DNA of 64,000 nt from Granulicella sp. L60. Lineage in GTDB: Bacteria; Acidobacteriota; Terriglobia; Terriglobales; Acidobacteriaceae. Numbering within the stretch: the first letter of the stretch is position 1; each line of letters begins with the position of its first letter. The stretch is taken from assembly GCF_009765825.1 (NCBI RefSeq), contig NZ_LMUR01000022.1, positions 628,302-692,301 of the forward strand. The letters are read 5' to 3'. The notes under the pieces are model-generated. The model searched no databases, was not told the origin of the DNA, and saw only the letters and a list, made by a program, of their open reading frames with translations. Made by a program: the position numbers and the translations under genes. This document shows positions 43,108 to 51,777 of this stretch, in pieces.

Positions 43108-44166
43108 TTAGGTGCTGCGGGCGGTGCGGACGGCGGCGGCGAGGTGGGCGAGGGCGATTTTGGTCTCGGGCCAGTCGATGCAGGCGTCGGTGATGGATTG
43201 GCCGTAGGTGAGGGGTTGGCCGGGGATGAGTTTCTGGGCTCCGGCGACGAGGTTGCTCTCGAGCATGACGCCGATGATGCGCTTGTCGCCGCCTGCGACC
43301 TGAGCGGCGACGTTGCGGCATACGGCTGATTGCTGGGTGTGATCCTTGTGGCTGTTGGCGTGGCTGCAGTCGATCATGACCTGAGGGCGGATGCCGGCTT
43401 TGATCATCTGGTTGCAGGTGTCTTCGACGGCTGCGGCGTCGTAGTTGGTGGTGTTGCGTCCGCCGCGGAGGATGATGTGGCAGTCGGGATTTCCCTTGGT
43501 GACGAAGATGGCGGTCTGGCCGTGCTTGGTGTGGCCGAGGAAGTTGTGGGGCTGGTTGGCGGAGAGGATGGCCTCGATGGCGATCTGGACGTTCCCGGAG
43601 GTGCCGTTTTTGAAGCCGACGGGGCAGGAGAGGCCGGAGACGAGTTCGCGGTGGACCTGGCTCTCGGTGGTGCGGGCGCCGATGGCCCCCCAGGAGACGA
43701 GGTTGGCGACGTACTGGGGGGAGATCATGTCGAGGAACTCGGTGCCGGCGGGGACGCCCATGTCGGCGAGGTCGAGGAGGAGGTGGCGGGCTTTGCGGAG
43801 GCCGTCGTTAATCTTGAAGGACTCGTCGAGGTAGGGATCGTTGATGAGGCCCTTCCAGCCGAGGGTGGTGCGGGGCTTTTCGAAGTAGACGCGCATGATG
43901 AGGCAGAGCTCGCGGGAGTGCTCGGCGATGGCGGATTTGAGGAGCTCGGCGTAGGCGCGGGCGGCTTCGGTGTCGTGGATGGAGCAGGGGCCGACTATGA
44001 CGATGAGGCGGTGGTCGCGGCCGTTGAGGATGTCGATGATCTCGTTGCGCGCCTTGAAGACGGTGGCGGAGGAGGCTTCGGTGAGGGGGAGCTCGTCTTC
44101 GAGGACTACGGGCGGGAGGACGACTTTGGTCCAGGTGATGCGAAGGTCATCGGTGGGATAGAGCAT
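43108..44166 (-). CDS. 3-deoxy-7-phosphoheptulonate synthase (type I)
   Basis: The first shikimate-pathway enzyme, condensing PEP and erythrose-4-phosphate. VGPCSIHD, the KPRTTLGWKGLINDP block, GAIGARTTESQVHRE, VTKGNPDCHIILRGG and a late DCSHANSHKDH with metal ligands mark the AroF/AroG/AroH type of feedback-regulated enzymes. The ATG at 44166 (MLYPTDDLRI) is preferred: the frame is open to an ATG at 44232, but that one overlaps a TATAAG-like box. It converges on the multicopper oxidase gene. I cannot tell the inhibiting amino acid, so no symbol is given. Confidence 0.93.
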   Translation of the reverse strand: MLYPTDDLRITWTKVVLPPVVLEDELPLTEASSATVFKARNEIIDILNGRDHRLIVIVGPCSIHDTEAARAYAELLKSAIAEHSRELCLIMRVYFEKPRTTLGWKGLINDPYLDESFKINDGLRKARHLLLDLADMGVPAGTEFLDMISPQYVANLVSWGAIGARTTESQVHRELVSGLSCPVGFKNGTSGNVQIAIEAILSANQPHNFLGHTKHGQTAIFVTKGNPDCHIILRGGRNTTNYDAAAVEDTCNQMIKAGIRPQVMIDCSHANSHKDHTQQSAVCRNVAAQVAGGDKRIIGVMLESNLVAGAQKLIPGQPLTYGQSITDACIDWPETKIALAHLAAAVRTARST

Positions 44167-44275
44167 AGGTCTCGTCGGATAAATTGAGATGCGGGCGCGT
44201 GGTGATATCTGGAAGATTCGCGACTCAACCATCTTATAGCGTGGGAGTGAATAGAAGGTTGCGGAGGTGGGTGGG

Positions 44276-45385
44276 TCAGCGCTTGATGGCGGGTTTGGGC
44301 CTGGTCTTGCGCAGGTCGGTCATGGCGCCGTGGGGGAAGCCGGTGGACTCTCTGACGATGAGGCTGGTCTCGATGTTGTACTCGCGCTGCGGGTGGGAGT
44401 CGCTGGAGTGGGCTACGTGGTTGCGGAGGGCGGTGACGGCGGCGCGGGCGATGTCGAAGCGGGACATCTGGATGGTGGTGAGGGGCGGGATGGTGACCTG
44501 GGCGATGTGGATGTCGTCGAAGCCGATGACGGAGAGATCATCGGGGACGCGGAGGCCGGCGCGGTAGAGCTTGTGGAGGACGCCGATGGCGGTCATGTCG
44601 TTGGAGCACATGACGGCGGTGGGACGGTTTTTGGCGGCGAGGAGCTTTTCGGTTGCGGCGATGCCGCCCTCCATGGTGTGGTCGCCTTCGATGATGGTGG
44701 AGGCGTCGACGGCGATGCCGCACTCCTGCAGGGCTGCGGAGAAGGCGGCGGCGCGGGATTGGGCGGAGTGGAGGCGCTTGGGGCCGCTGATGAAGGAGAT
44801 GCGGCGGTGGCCGAGGGCGGCGAGGTGCTGCACGCCCTGGCGGATGCCGTGCTGATAGTCGACTTTGAGGATGCTGATGCCGGGGCGCTCGGGGCCTACG
44901 TCGATGAAGACGAGGGGGACGTTGCGGCTGGCGAGCTGCTCGAGGAGGGGCTCTTCGATGCCGAAGGTCATGATGGCGACGCCTTCGACTTTGCGCTCGA
45001 GCATGCGGCGGATGCAGTGGGTCATGCGCTGGGGATCGTAGTTGGTGGAGCTGACGAGGATCTCGTAGCCGTGCTCGACGGCGATGTCTTCGAAGCCCTG
45101 GATGAGCTCGGGGAAGAAGGGGTTGGTGATCTCGGAGACGATGAGGCCGAAGATACGGCTGCGTCCGGAGACGAGGGCGCGGGCCTGGGTGTTGGGGAAG
45201 TAGTCGAGGCGGTCGATGACCTCCCACACGCGCTTGGCGATCTTGGGGTTGACGGTGGGGACGCGGTTGATGGTGCGCGAGACGGTGGCGATGGATACAT
45301 TGGCCGCGGTGGCGATGGTGCGGATGTCCATGCGTTCCGAGGTCTTGCGTGCGGCCCTCGTCGTTTTAGGTTTCTTCTCGGCCAT
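44276..45385 (-). CDS. LacI/GalR-family transcriptional regulator
   Basis: A 369-residue repressor. The N-terminal helix-turn-helix MDIRTIATAANVSIATVSR and hinge (LVSGRSRIFG) precede a periplasmic-binding-type sugar domain (VSEITNPFFPE, GFDDIHIAQ). A basic stretch of about 18 residues precedes the usual start. It lies 47 bases after the ribulokinase gene on the same strand, so it is probably co-transcribed. A matching operator overlaps the transcription start of that operon, which suggests repression of araB and autoregulation. Confidence 0.9.
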   Translation of the reverse strand: MAEKKPKTTRAARKTSERMDIRTIATAANVSIATVSRTINRVPTVNPKIAKRVWEVIDRLDYFPNTQARALVSGRSRIFGLIVSEITNPFFPELIQGFEDIAVEHGYEILVSSTNYDPQRMTHCIRRMLERKVEGVAIMTFGIEEPLLEQLASRNVPLVFIDVGPERPGISILKVDYQHGIRQGVQHLAALGHRRISFISGPKRLHSAQSRAAAFSAALQECGIAVDASTIIEGDHTMEGGIAATEKLLAAKNRPTAVMCSNDMTAIGVLHKLYRAGLRVPDDLSVIGFDDIHIAQVTIPPLTTIQMSRFDIARAAVTALRNHVAHSSDSHPQREYNIETSLIVRESTGFPHGAMTDLRKTRPKPAIKR

Positions 45386-45432
45386 GAGTGGTTTTGTCTT
45401 CTCGTCTTCCAGAGGTGCGGATACAGCTTAGC

Positions 45433-47070
45433 TTATTGGATCAGATGATCCGGTGCGGTGATGGTATTTTCGGCCTCCTTGCTACTGGTTTTCTGGATAC
45501 GGGCTGCGGCGGCGATTCTTCGCAGCTCGGGAAGGATGGTACCGAGGGATGCGGATGCGGCTGTTGGTTGACCGAGAGCGAAGTAGGCGCTGCGGTAGAG
45601 GGGGTAGAGCTCGTTGTAGACGGCGACGGCGTGCGGCTGCGGGGTGTAGGTGCGATAGGGGAGGCAGATGGCTTGCTGGGCTTCTTCGATGGTGTGGAAG
45701 GCTCCGGCGGCGAGGAGGGCGAAGATGCCGGAGCCGAGGCTGGTGGGGGCGCCGTCGGGGACGAGGACGGGTTTGTTGAGGACGTCGGCGTAGATCTGGT
45801 TGAGGACGGCGTTGTTTTGCGGGATGCCTCCGGCGTTGATGACGCGGGCTACGGGGACGCCGTGTTCGGCCATGCGTTCGAGGATGATGCGGGTGTGGAA
45901 GGCGGTGCCTTCGATGGCGGCGAAGAGCTCGTCCTGGGCGGTGTGGAGGAGGTTCCAGCCGAAGGTGACGCCGCCGAGTTCGGGGTTGACGAGGACGGTG
46001 CGGTCGCCGTTGTCCCAGCTGAGGCGGAGGAGGCCGGTTTGTCCGGCGCGGTATTGATCGAGGCCCTGGGCGAGGTCGCGGACTTTAGTTCCGGCGCGGC
46101 GGGCGATGGCTTCGAAGATGTCTCCGGTGGCGGAGAGGCCGGCTTCGATGCCGGTGTAGCCGGGGTGAACGCTGCCGGGGACGACGCCGCAGACACCGGG
46201 GACGAGCTCGGTTTTTTTTGCCATGGCGATGATGCAGGTGGAGGTGCCGACGACGTTGACGACGTCGCCCTCGCGGCAGCCTGCGCCGATGGCGTCCCAG
46301 TGGGCGTCGAAGGCTCCGACGGGGATGGGGATACCGGGTTTGAGGCCCATCTCGGCGGCCCACTTTTCCGAGAGGGTTCCGGCGATGGCGTTGGAGGTGA
46401 GGTATTCGCCGTTGAGTTTTTCGCGGATGCCGTCGAAGAGGGGATCGACCTTGGAGAGGAAGGATTGTGGGGGAAGACCGTCCCACTTGGGGTTCCACAT
46501 CCACTTGTGGCCCATGGCGCAGATGCTGCGTTTGACCTTGGCGGGGTCGGTGATGCCTGCGAGGGTGGCGGCGACCATGTCGCAGTGTTCGAGGGCGGTG
46601 GCGAATCTCTGGCGCTTGTCGGGGTTGTGACGGAGCCAGTGCAGGAGTTTGGCGAAGCCCCACTCGTGCGAGTAAACGTCGCCGCACCAGTGGATGGCTT
46701 CGAGGTTCTCGGCGAGGGCGAGTTCGGTGATCTGGCGGGCCTCTTCGTGGGCGCGATGATCGCACCAGAGGTAGTAATCGTCGAGTGGCTGGAGATTGGC
46801 GTCGACGGGGATGACGCTGGAGCCGGTGGTGTCGAGTGCGATGGCGGCGATGTCCTGGCCGTTGACGTGGGCTTGCTCGAGGACATTGCGGGTGGCCTGG
46901 GCGAGCGCGTTCATCTGGTCCTGATGGGACTGGGTGGCGTAGTCGGGGTCTTCGCGGCGGCGCGCGAGGGGGTATTCAGCGGAGGAGGTGCCGAGGCGTC
47001 CACGCTCGCTGTCGAGGAGGGTTACGCGAACGCTGAGTGTTCCGAAGTCGACTCCTGCTACGATTGCCAC
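45433..47070 (-). CDS. araB: Ribulokinase
   Basis: A 545-residue FGGY carbohydrate kinase. The N-terminal phosphate loop GVDFGTLSVRVTLLD, ALDTTGSSVIPVD, the substrate segment YYLWCDHRAHEEA and the C-terminal VINAGGIPQNNAVLNQIY and GSGIFALLAAGAF block are those of the AraB type, which phosphorylates L-ribulose in arabinose breakdown. GTG start with AAGGAG six bases before it. A TTGACA promoter and LacI-type operator lie 67-117 bases upstream. No araA or araD gene is in the window, so the pathway assignment rests on family resemblance. Confidence 0.9.
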   Translation of the reverse strand: MAIVAGVDFGTLSVRVTLLDSERGRLGTSSAEYPLARRREDPDYATQSHQDQMNALAQATRNVLEQAHVNGQDIAAIALDTTGSSVIPVDANLQPLDDYYLWCDHRAHEEARQITELALAENLEAIHWCGDVYSHEWGFAKLLHWLRHNPDKRQRFATALEHCDMVAATLAGITDPAKVKRSICAMGHKWMWNPKWDGLPPQSFLSKVDPLFDGIREKLNGEYLTSNAIAGTLSEKWAAEMGLKPGIPIPVGAFDAHWDAIGAGCREGDVVNVVGTSTCIIAMAKKTELVPGVCGVVPGSVHPGYTGIEAGLSATGDIFEAIARRAGTKVRDLAQGLDQYRAGQTGLLRLSWDNGDRTVLVNPELGGVTFGWNLLHTAQDELFAAIEGTAFHTRIILERMAEHGVPVARVINAGGIPQNNAVLNQIYADVLNKPVLVPDGAPTSLGSGIFALLAAGAFHTIEEAQQAICLPYRTYTPQPHAVAVYNELYPLYRSAYFALGQPTAASASLGTILPELRRIAAAARIQKTSSKEAENTITAPDHLIQ

Positions 47071-47136
47071 GCTTTGCTCCTTCGGGGTGATGCTTTTTGT
47101 CTGATTTCGGCTGTTCGGGAGTATGTCCGAGGTTTG

Positions 47137-47150
47137 AGAAATCGTTTACC
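47137..47150 (-). promoter_or_regulatory. LacI/GalR-type operator for araB
   Basis: On the minus strand the sequence GGTAAACGATTTCT matches the catabolite-response/LacI-family pattern TGWAANCGNTNWCA at all positions except the first and last. It sits just downstream of the expected araB transcription start, where a bound LacI-type repressor would block transcription. The neighbouring LacI-family gene is the obvious candidate regulator. Confidence 0.55.
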
Positions 47151-47158
47151 CAGCACCC

Positions 47159-47187
47159 TTTCTATGGCACGGACGCGGCTTTGTCAA
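47159..47187 (-). promoter_or_regulatory. araB promoter
   Basis: On the minus strand, TTGACA (47182-47187, a perfect -35 box) is followed after 17 bases by TAGAAA (47159-47164), a moderate -10 box. The start would be near 47152. The LacI-type operator follows at 47137-47150. Confidence 0.6.
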
Positions 47188-47450
47188 TGATTTGTCTGGG
47201 CGTCAAGGGAGGTTTCGCTGTGATCAGGTTCGGCGCTTGGTTCTTCGGTGAGGTGAGGCGTAGTTCGTTTCGGTGTTCGTGGGTGAAGGGTGCTTATGGC
47301 CGCGAAAGGAAGCGGGCGACGGGATTGCGGGTGTCGGGCGGACTGCGATAGGCAGTGATAGGGTGACCGACTAAGATGGATTTGTGCGCCCTCGATTGAT
47401 TTTAGGGTGCGATGTGGCTTCTAGTTAGCGACAGGAAAGGTAACTCTCAA

Positions 47451-48485
47451 GTGAAAGCTTTAGTAAAGAGCCGCGAAGAGCGCGGTCTATGGCTGGAGGA
47501 TGTTCCCGAACCGGAGATGGGCATCAACGACGTCAAGATTCGCGTGCTGGCGACCGGCATCTGCGGGACGGATCTGCACATCTACGAGTGGGACGCGTGG
47601 GCGCGATCGACGATCAAGAAGGGTTTGACGATCGGGCATGAGTTTGTGGGCGAGGTGGTTGCGGTGGGTTCGAACGTGACCGACATACCGATCGGCCAAC
47701 TGGTGAGCGGGGAGGGGCATGTGGTGTGCGGACGCTGCCGGAACTGCCTGGCGGGGCGTCGGCATCTGTGCGCGCATACGCTGGGGGTAGGGGTGAACCG
47801 GAACGGCGCGTTCGCGGAATATATTGTGCTGCCGATGTCGAATATCTGGATCCACAGCGCAGGCGTGCCGCGTGAGATTGCGGCGATCTTCGATCCGCTG
47901 GGCAATGCGGTGCATACAGCGCTGGCGTTTCCGGTGCTGGGTGAGGATGTGCTGGTGACGGGCGCGGGGCCGATTGGGATTATGGCTGCGGCGGTGGCTC
48001 GGCATGCGGGTGCGCGGCACGTGGTGATCTCGGACCCGAATGAGTACAGGCGGAAGCTGGCGGAGAAGGTGGGGGTGACGCTGGCGGTCGATCCGCGGGC
48101 TACTCCGCTGAAGGAGATTCAGACGCAGTTGCATATGCAGGAGGGGTTCGACGTGGGGTTGGAGATGTCCGGCAACCCGAACGCCTTTCGCGAGATGCTG
48201 AGCAATATGAGCCATGGCGCGAAGATTGCGATGCTGGGCATTCCGTCGGAGGACATCTCGATCAACTGGAACCAGGTGGTGTTCAATCAACTGACGATTC
48301 GGGGGATCTATGGGCGCGAGATGTACGAGACCTGGTACAAGATGACGGTGATGCTGGAGAGTGGGCTGGATATCTCCGGGGTAATTACGCACAGGATGAA
48401 CTGGCGGGACTATGAGGACGGGTTTGAGGCGATGCGTACGGGGAACTCGGGCAAGGTGATTCTTGACTGGAGCGATGTGGCGTAG
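47451..48485 (+). CDS. tdh: L-threonine 3-dehydrogenase-like zinc alcohol dehydrogenase
   Basis: A 344-residue medium-chain dehydrogenase. The sequence opens MKALVKSREERGLWLEDVPE, as Tdh does, and shows the catalytic zinc elements ICGTDLHIYEWDAW and GHEFVGEVV, the structural zinc cluster VCGRCRNCLAGRRHLC and the NAD site VTGAGPIGIMAA. Tdh oxidises threonine to 2-amino-3-oxobutyrate. The GTG at 47451 is the true start, with AGGAAAGG upstream; the frame is open for 13 more codons. No kbl gene follows, so another polyol or threonine role is possible. It is divergent from araB. Confidence 0.88.
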   Translation: MKALVKSREERGLWLEDVPEPEMGINDVKIRVLATGICGTDLHIYEWDAWARSTIKKGLTIGHEFVGEVVAVGSNVTDIPIGQLVSGEGHVVCGRCRNCLAGRRHLCAHTLGVGVNRNGAFAEYIVLPMSNIWIHSAGVPREIAAIFDPLGNAVHTALAFPVLGEDVLVTGAGPIGIMAAAVARHAGARHVVISDPNEYRRKLAEKVGVTLAVDPRATPLKEIQTQLHMQEGFDVGLEMSGNPNAFREMLSNMSHGAKIAMLGIPSEDISINWNQVVFNQLTIRGIYGREMYETWYKMTVMLESGLDISGVITHRMNWRDYEDGFEAMRTGNSGKVILDWSDVA

Positions 48486-48531
48486 TCGTTGGTTCGTCCG
48501 TGTGGATGTGTGGGATTGTTCCTCTTTGTGG

Positions 48532-48568
48532 CGCCGCTCGGGTTTGGTTCGGGCGGCGTTTCTTTTTT
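48532..48568 (+). terminator. Rho-independent terminator after tdh
   Basis: CGCCGCTCG (48532-48540) pairs with CGGGCGGCG (48550-48558), including one G-U, around a 9-base loop, and is followed by TTTCTTTTTT. It ends the tdh transcript. Confidence 0.85.
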
Positions 48569-48771
48569 CCACGTTGAGGGTTGGTCCCATGGTGCGTGGG
48601 ATGGAATCTGCTTGCGCGGCCGGTGCGTAACCTTCTGGACTAATCCGCATCAAACGGCTGAAGCGAAATGTTTTTCGACGAGCGGATGAGGAACGTCTAT
48701 CATCTTTTCATTCCGGCAAGCGTAGGATTACGTCGACAGAACCGAACGTTTCAACCTCGATAAGGCCACGA

Positions 48772-49545
48772 ATGCAACCTAGCGACTGTAAAGTATCTGG
48801 AACAACTCTTGTACGCGCCCCGGCGCATCCGCCTGACAGTCTGTTCGAAAGTTGTCCGTGGTTCTATGCGCTCTGCCGCGAGTATCTGTTTCGCGACCAC
48901 ACGCAGGAGATTGTGCAGGCATTGTTTCCGGTGGGCGGCCCGGTGGCTGGGACCCATCTTCTTGAGCTTGGGTGTGGGCCGGGGTTCTATGCGTGCCGGC
49001 TGTCGCAGGAGTATCCGCAGATTCATACGACGGGGGTGGACCTGTCACGGCGTTTGATTGCGAGGGCGCAGTCGAGGGCGGCTAGCCGCAGCCTGCAGAA
49101 CTGCAGGTTCGAACAGGGCGATGCGCATGCGCTGGTGGATGCTTCTAACTCCATCGATGCGGTGGTGGTGTCGCGGCTGTTTTTGATTGTGCCGAACCGC
49201 GAGGCTGTGTTGAGCGAGATCTATCGCGTGCTGAAGCCGGGTGGACGATGTTTTATCGCCGAGCCTACTTCGGGGTTTCGGACGCGGATACCGCTGAGCT
49301 GCATGTGGCTGTTGTCCAAACTGACGAGCAGTCCGGCGGGGAAGTACAGGGAGCCACGGCAGGCGGATGTAATGACGGCGACCGATTTTGCGGCATTGAT
49401 TCGCTCGCAGCCGTGGGGGATTGCGGAGCTGCAATACGATGGCTGGTATCAGTATGGGGTGTGCGAGAAGCCAGTCGGGGCGCTGAGTGGGGTGGCGGGC
49501 GAATCGTCGCCTCAGCTGGAGATCGCTGAGTGGAGTGAGGTGTAA
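48772..49545 (+). CDS. SAM-dependent methyltransferase of a glycosyl / radical-SAM cluster
   Basis: A 257-residue class I methyltransferase. The SAM motif LLELGCGPGFYACRL near residue 65, TGVDLSRRLIARA, the acidic FEQGDAHAL and the RVLKPGGRCFIAEP motif are typical of the UbiE/ArsM-like group. Its acceptor is unknown. It is followed after 4 bases by a DUF2064 glycosyltransferase and then by two more overlapping genes, so it is the first gene of a probable operon. AAGG upstream of the ATG is a moderate ribosome site. Confidence 0.8.
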   Translation: MQPSDCKVSGTTLVRAPAHPPDSLFESCPWFYALCREYLFRDHTQEIVQALFPVGGPVAGTHLLELGCGPGFYACRLSQEYPQIHTTGVDLSRRLIARAQSRAASRSLQNCRFEQGDAHALVDASNSIDAVVVSRLFLIVPNREAVLSEIYRVLKPGGRCFIAEPTSGFRTRIPLSCMWLLSKLTSSPAGKYREPRQADVMTATDFAALIRSQPWGIAELQYDGWYQYGVCEKPVGALSGVAGESSPQLEIAEWSEV

Positions 49546-49549
49546 TTCG

Positions 49550-50338
49550 ATGTCTTCTTCTGCAATGTCGTATCCCGTGCTTGATCCTGCCGTTTCGGTT
49601 GCGATGCGAGCTGGCCAGTGTGCGCTGGCGGTGATGGCGAAGGCGCCGCGTCCGGGGAGGGTGAAGACTCGGCTTGCTCCTCCGCTGAGTCTTGAAGAGG
49701 CGGCTGCGATTAATATCTGTTTTCTGCGGGACACGACGGAGAATCTTGCTGCGGTGTGTGGCGGTGACGGAGCGGCTGCGGCGGGTGTGATCTCTTATAC
49801 GCCGGTTGGGGATGAGGCGCTGTTCGACAATCTGCTGCCTGCGGGTTTTGTGCTGGTTCCGCAGCGTGGCGACGGGTTTGGAGAGCGACTGCTGGGAACG
49901 GTGGAGGATCTTTTGGCGTGCGGGTATGGAAGCGTCTGTTTGATCGATTCGGATTCGCCTACGGTACCGGCCGCGGCTTTCGAGCAGGCGGTGGAGGAGT
50001 TGCGGCGACCTGAGGATCGGGTGGTGATTGGGCCTTCGGATGATGGCGGGTACTATCTGATCGGTGTGAAGAGGGCGCACCGCGAGTTGTTTGCTGATAT
50101 CACGTGGAGCACGACGAGCGTGTATGCGGAGACGATGGCGGCTGCGAGTGCGGCGGGGATCGAGGTGGTGGAACTGCCGCTTTGGTATGACGTGGACGAT
50201 GGGGCTACGCTCGATGTGCTGACTGCGGAGCTGCTGAGGGATACGCCGCCGGCGTTTGCGTCTGTGCGGGGGTATTCGGCGGGGCACACGCGGGGATTTC
50301 TCGAGGCTTTGGGTGGACGAGGGGGCGAGAGCAGATGA
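49550..50338 (+). CDS. DUF2064 / TIGR04282-type glycosyltransferase
   Basis: A 262-residue GT-A protein recognised by VMAKAPRPGRVKTRLAPPLS near residue 26, LIDSDSPTVP and GPSDDGGYYLIGV, the last two carrying the expected metal and nucleotide residues. The family is annotated as 'arsenosugar biosynthesis' in TIGRFAM because some members sit beside ArsS, but many others occur without it. Here the neighbours are a methyltransferase, a GT-C and a radical SAM protein. ATG chosen with GAGGTG seven bases upstream. Its stop overlaps the next start (ATGA). Confidence 0.85.
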   Translation: MSSSAMSYPVLDPAVSVAMRAGQCALAVMAKAPRPGRVKTRLAPPLSLEEAAAINICFLRDTTENLAAVCGGDGAAAAGVISYTPVGDEALFDNLLPAGFVLVPQRGDGFGERLLGTVEDLLACGYGSVCLIDSDSPTVPAAAFEQAVEELRRPEDRVVIGPSDDGGYYLIGVKRAHRELFADITWSTTSVYAETMAAASAAGIEVVELPLWYDVDDGATLDVLTAELLRDTPPAFASVRGYSAGHTRGFLEALGGRGGESR

Positions 50339-51777
50339 GCTCCACGGCAAATCCGGTAAGGGTTTCACGGAGTGCGATGGCTGCGGGGCTGGGCCGTTCG
50401 CACTGGTCGGTTGCGCGGGCGTGGCAGACCAATGTTGCGCTGGTATTGATTGGGATGGGGTTGTTTTTTCTGACTCGTCAGTTGATCAGCGAGTATCACC
50501 AGTTCACCATTGGATTTTCGGGAGTGTCGGGCTGGTCGGTGATTCTTTATCTTGGCGCGGTGTTTCTTGTTCTGACGCAGCCGGTGAACCGATTTACGTT
50601 TCCGATTATTCTTGTCGTCGCGGTGGCGTGTCGTCTGATCGCACTGTTTCCGGCGCCGTTTCTTTCGAGCGATATCTACCGCTATGTGTGGGATGGCGTG
50701 GTGCAGCATGCGCATGTCAGCCCGTATCGCTATGTGCCTGGCGACCCTGTGCTGGCCTTTCTGCGTGCGCCGCATCAGGCGGTGTTCGACCATATTAATC
50801 GGCGAGACTATGCGCATACGATCTACCCGCCAGCGGCGCAGGCACTGTTTTATTTGGTTACATGGATCTCGCCTACGGTCACTTTCATGAAGACGGTGAT
50901 GGTCCTTTTTGAAGGCGTCACGATGTATGGGCTGGTGACGCTGCTGCGTTCTGTGGGCGTTCGTCGAGAGCAGACGCTGCTGTATGCGTGGTGTCCGATT
51001 CTGATCTGGGAGATTGCAGGGTCTGGCCATCTTGACTCTGCTGCCATGGCGTTTATCACGCTTGCGCTGCTTGCGCGGTATCGCAGGCAAGGGGTTCTGA
51101 CGGGGCTGTTTCTTGGGATTGCGATTCTGTTGAAGCTTTATCCGCTGGTGCTGTTTCCGGCGCTCTATCGTCGCGGGGATTGGAAGATGCCTGTGACGAT
51201 GGCTGCGGTGATCGCTGTTGGTTATGCGGCTTATTCGAGCGTGGGGATGCTGGTGTTTGGTTTTCTCGGCGGCTATGTGAAAGAAGAGGGCATGGCGACC
51301 GGGGCAAGGTATTTTCTGCTTGAGCTGGCACAGCGGGTTTCGGGCTTACATGATCTTTCGACGGCGGCTTACTTTGCTTTCTGCGGGGCTGTGTTTGCAG
51401 CTCTGATGTGGTGGTGCTGGAGTAGTGTCTGTCGACAGGGCGATGGCGCAGATGTTAGCGATGCTGCGTTTTTGCGGCCGGCGTTCGCGCTGGCTGCGGC
51501 GCTGATGTTTCTGTTTTCGCCACACTATGCGTGGTACATCGTATGGCTGGTGCCGTTCTTTGTACTAATGCCGAATCTTCCGATTCTGGCTTATCTGACG
51601 GGATTTTTTTATCTGTATACGACGGCGCTGGCTGAACCGGGGCCGAAGATGTTTCTTGCCAATGAGATTCTTTATGGCTTGGTTTTGATGGCGTTCCTTC
51701 TCCAGCTGATGTTTGATCGCTGGCCTCTTCATCGCACTTTATTCGTCCAACCTGTAACAGCGAGCGAGACTTTATGA
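50335..51777 (+). CDS. Polytopic membrane glycosyltransferase (GT-C, DUF2029/GT87-like)
   Basis: A 480-residue integral membrane protein with about ten or eleven hydrophobic helices. The first extracytoplasmic loop carries LSSDIYRYVWDGVVQHAH, the acidic pattern typical of lipid-phosphate-sugar dependent mannosyltransferases of the GT-C fold, and YPPAAQALF follows. Helices around 235-300 include GLFLGIAILLKLYPLVLFP. It probably uses a polyprenyl-phosphate sugar. It overlaps both neighbours by ATGA, so it is translated with the DUF2064 and radical SAM genes. Confidence 0.85.
   Translation: MSSTANPVRVSRSAMAAGLGRSHWSVARAWQTNVALVLIGMGLFFLTRQLISEYHQFTIGFSGVSGWSVILYLGAVFLVLTQPVNRFTFPIILVVAVACRLIALFPAPFLSSDIYRYVWDGVVQHAHVSPYRYVPGDPVLAFLRAPHQAVFDHINRRDYAHTIYPPAAQALFYLVTWISPTVTFMKTVMVLFEGVTMYGLVTLLRSVGVRREQTLLYAWCPILIWEIAGSGHLDSAAMAFITLALLARYRRQGVLTGLFLGIAILLKLYPLVLFPALYRRGDWKMPVTMAAVIAVGYAAYSSVGMLVFGFLGGYVKEEGMATGARYFLLELAQRVSGLHDLSTAAYFAFCGAVFAALMWWCWSSVCRQGDGADVSDAAFLRPAFALAAALMFLFSPHYAWYIVWLVPFFVLMPNLPILAYLTGFFYLYTTALAEPGPKMFLANEILYGLVLMAFLLQLMFDRWPLHRTLFVQPVTASETL

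Noticed and set aside
43330..44187. Long plus-strand open frame opposite the DAHP synthase gene
   Set aside because: It is rich in Gly, Ala, Val, Glu and Asp in the repetitive manner of antisense reading of GC-rich DNA, has no domain, and the minus-strand frame encodes an unmistakable enzyme.
45438..45451. GGATCAGATGATCC near-palindrome
   Set aside because: It lies inside the last codons of araB, so coding constraint explains it better than an operator.
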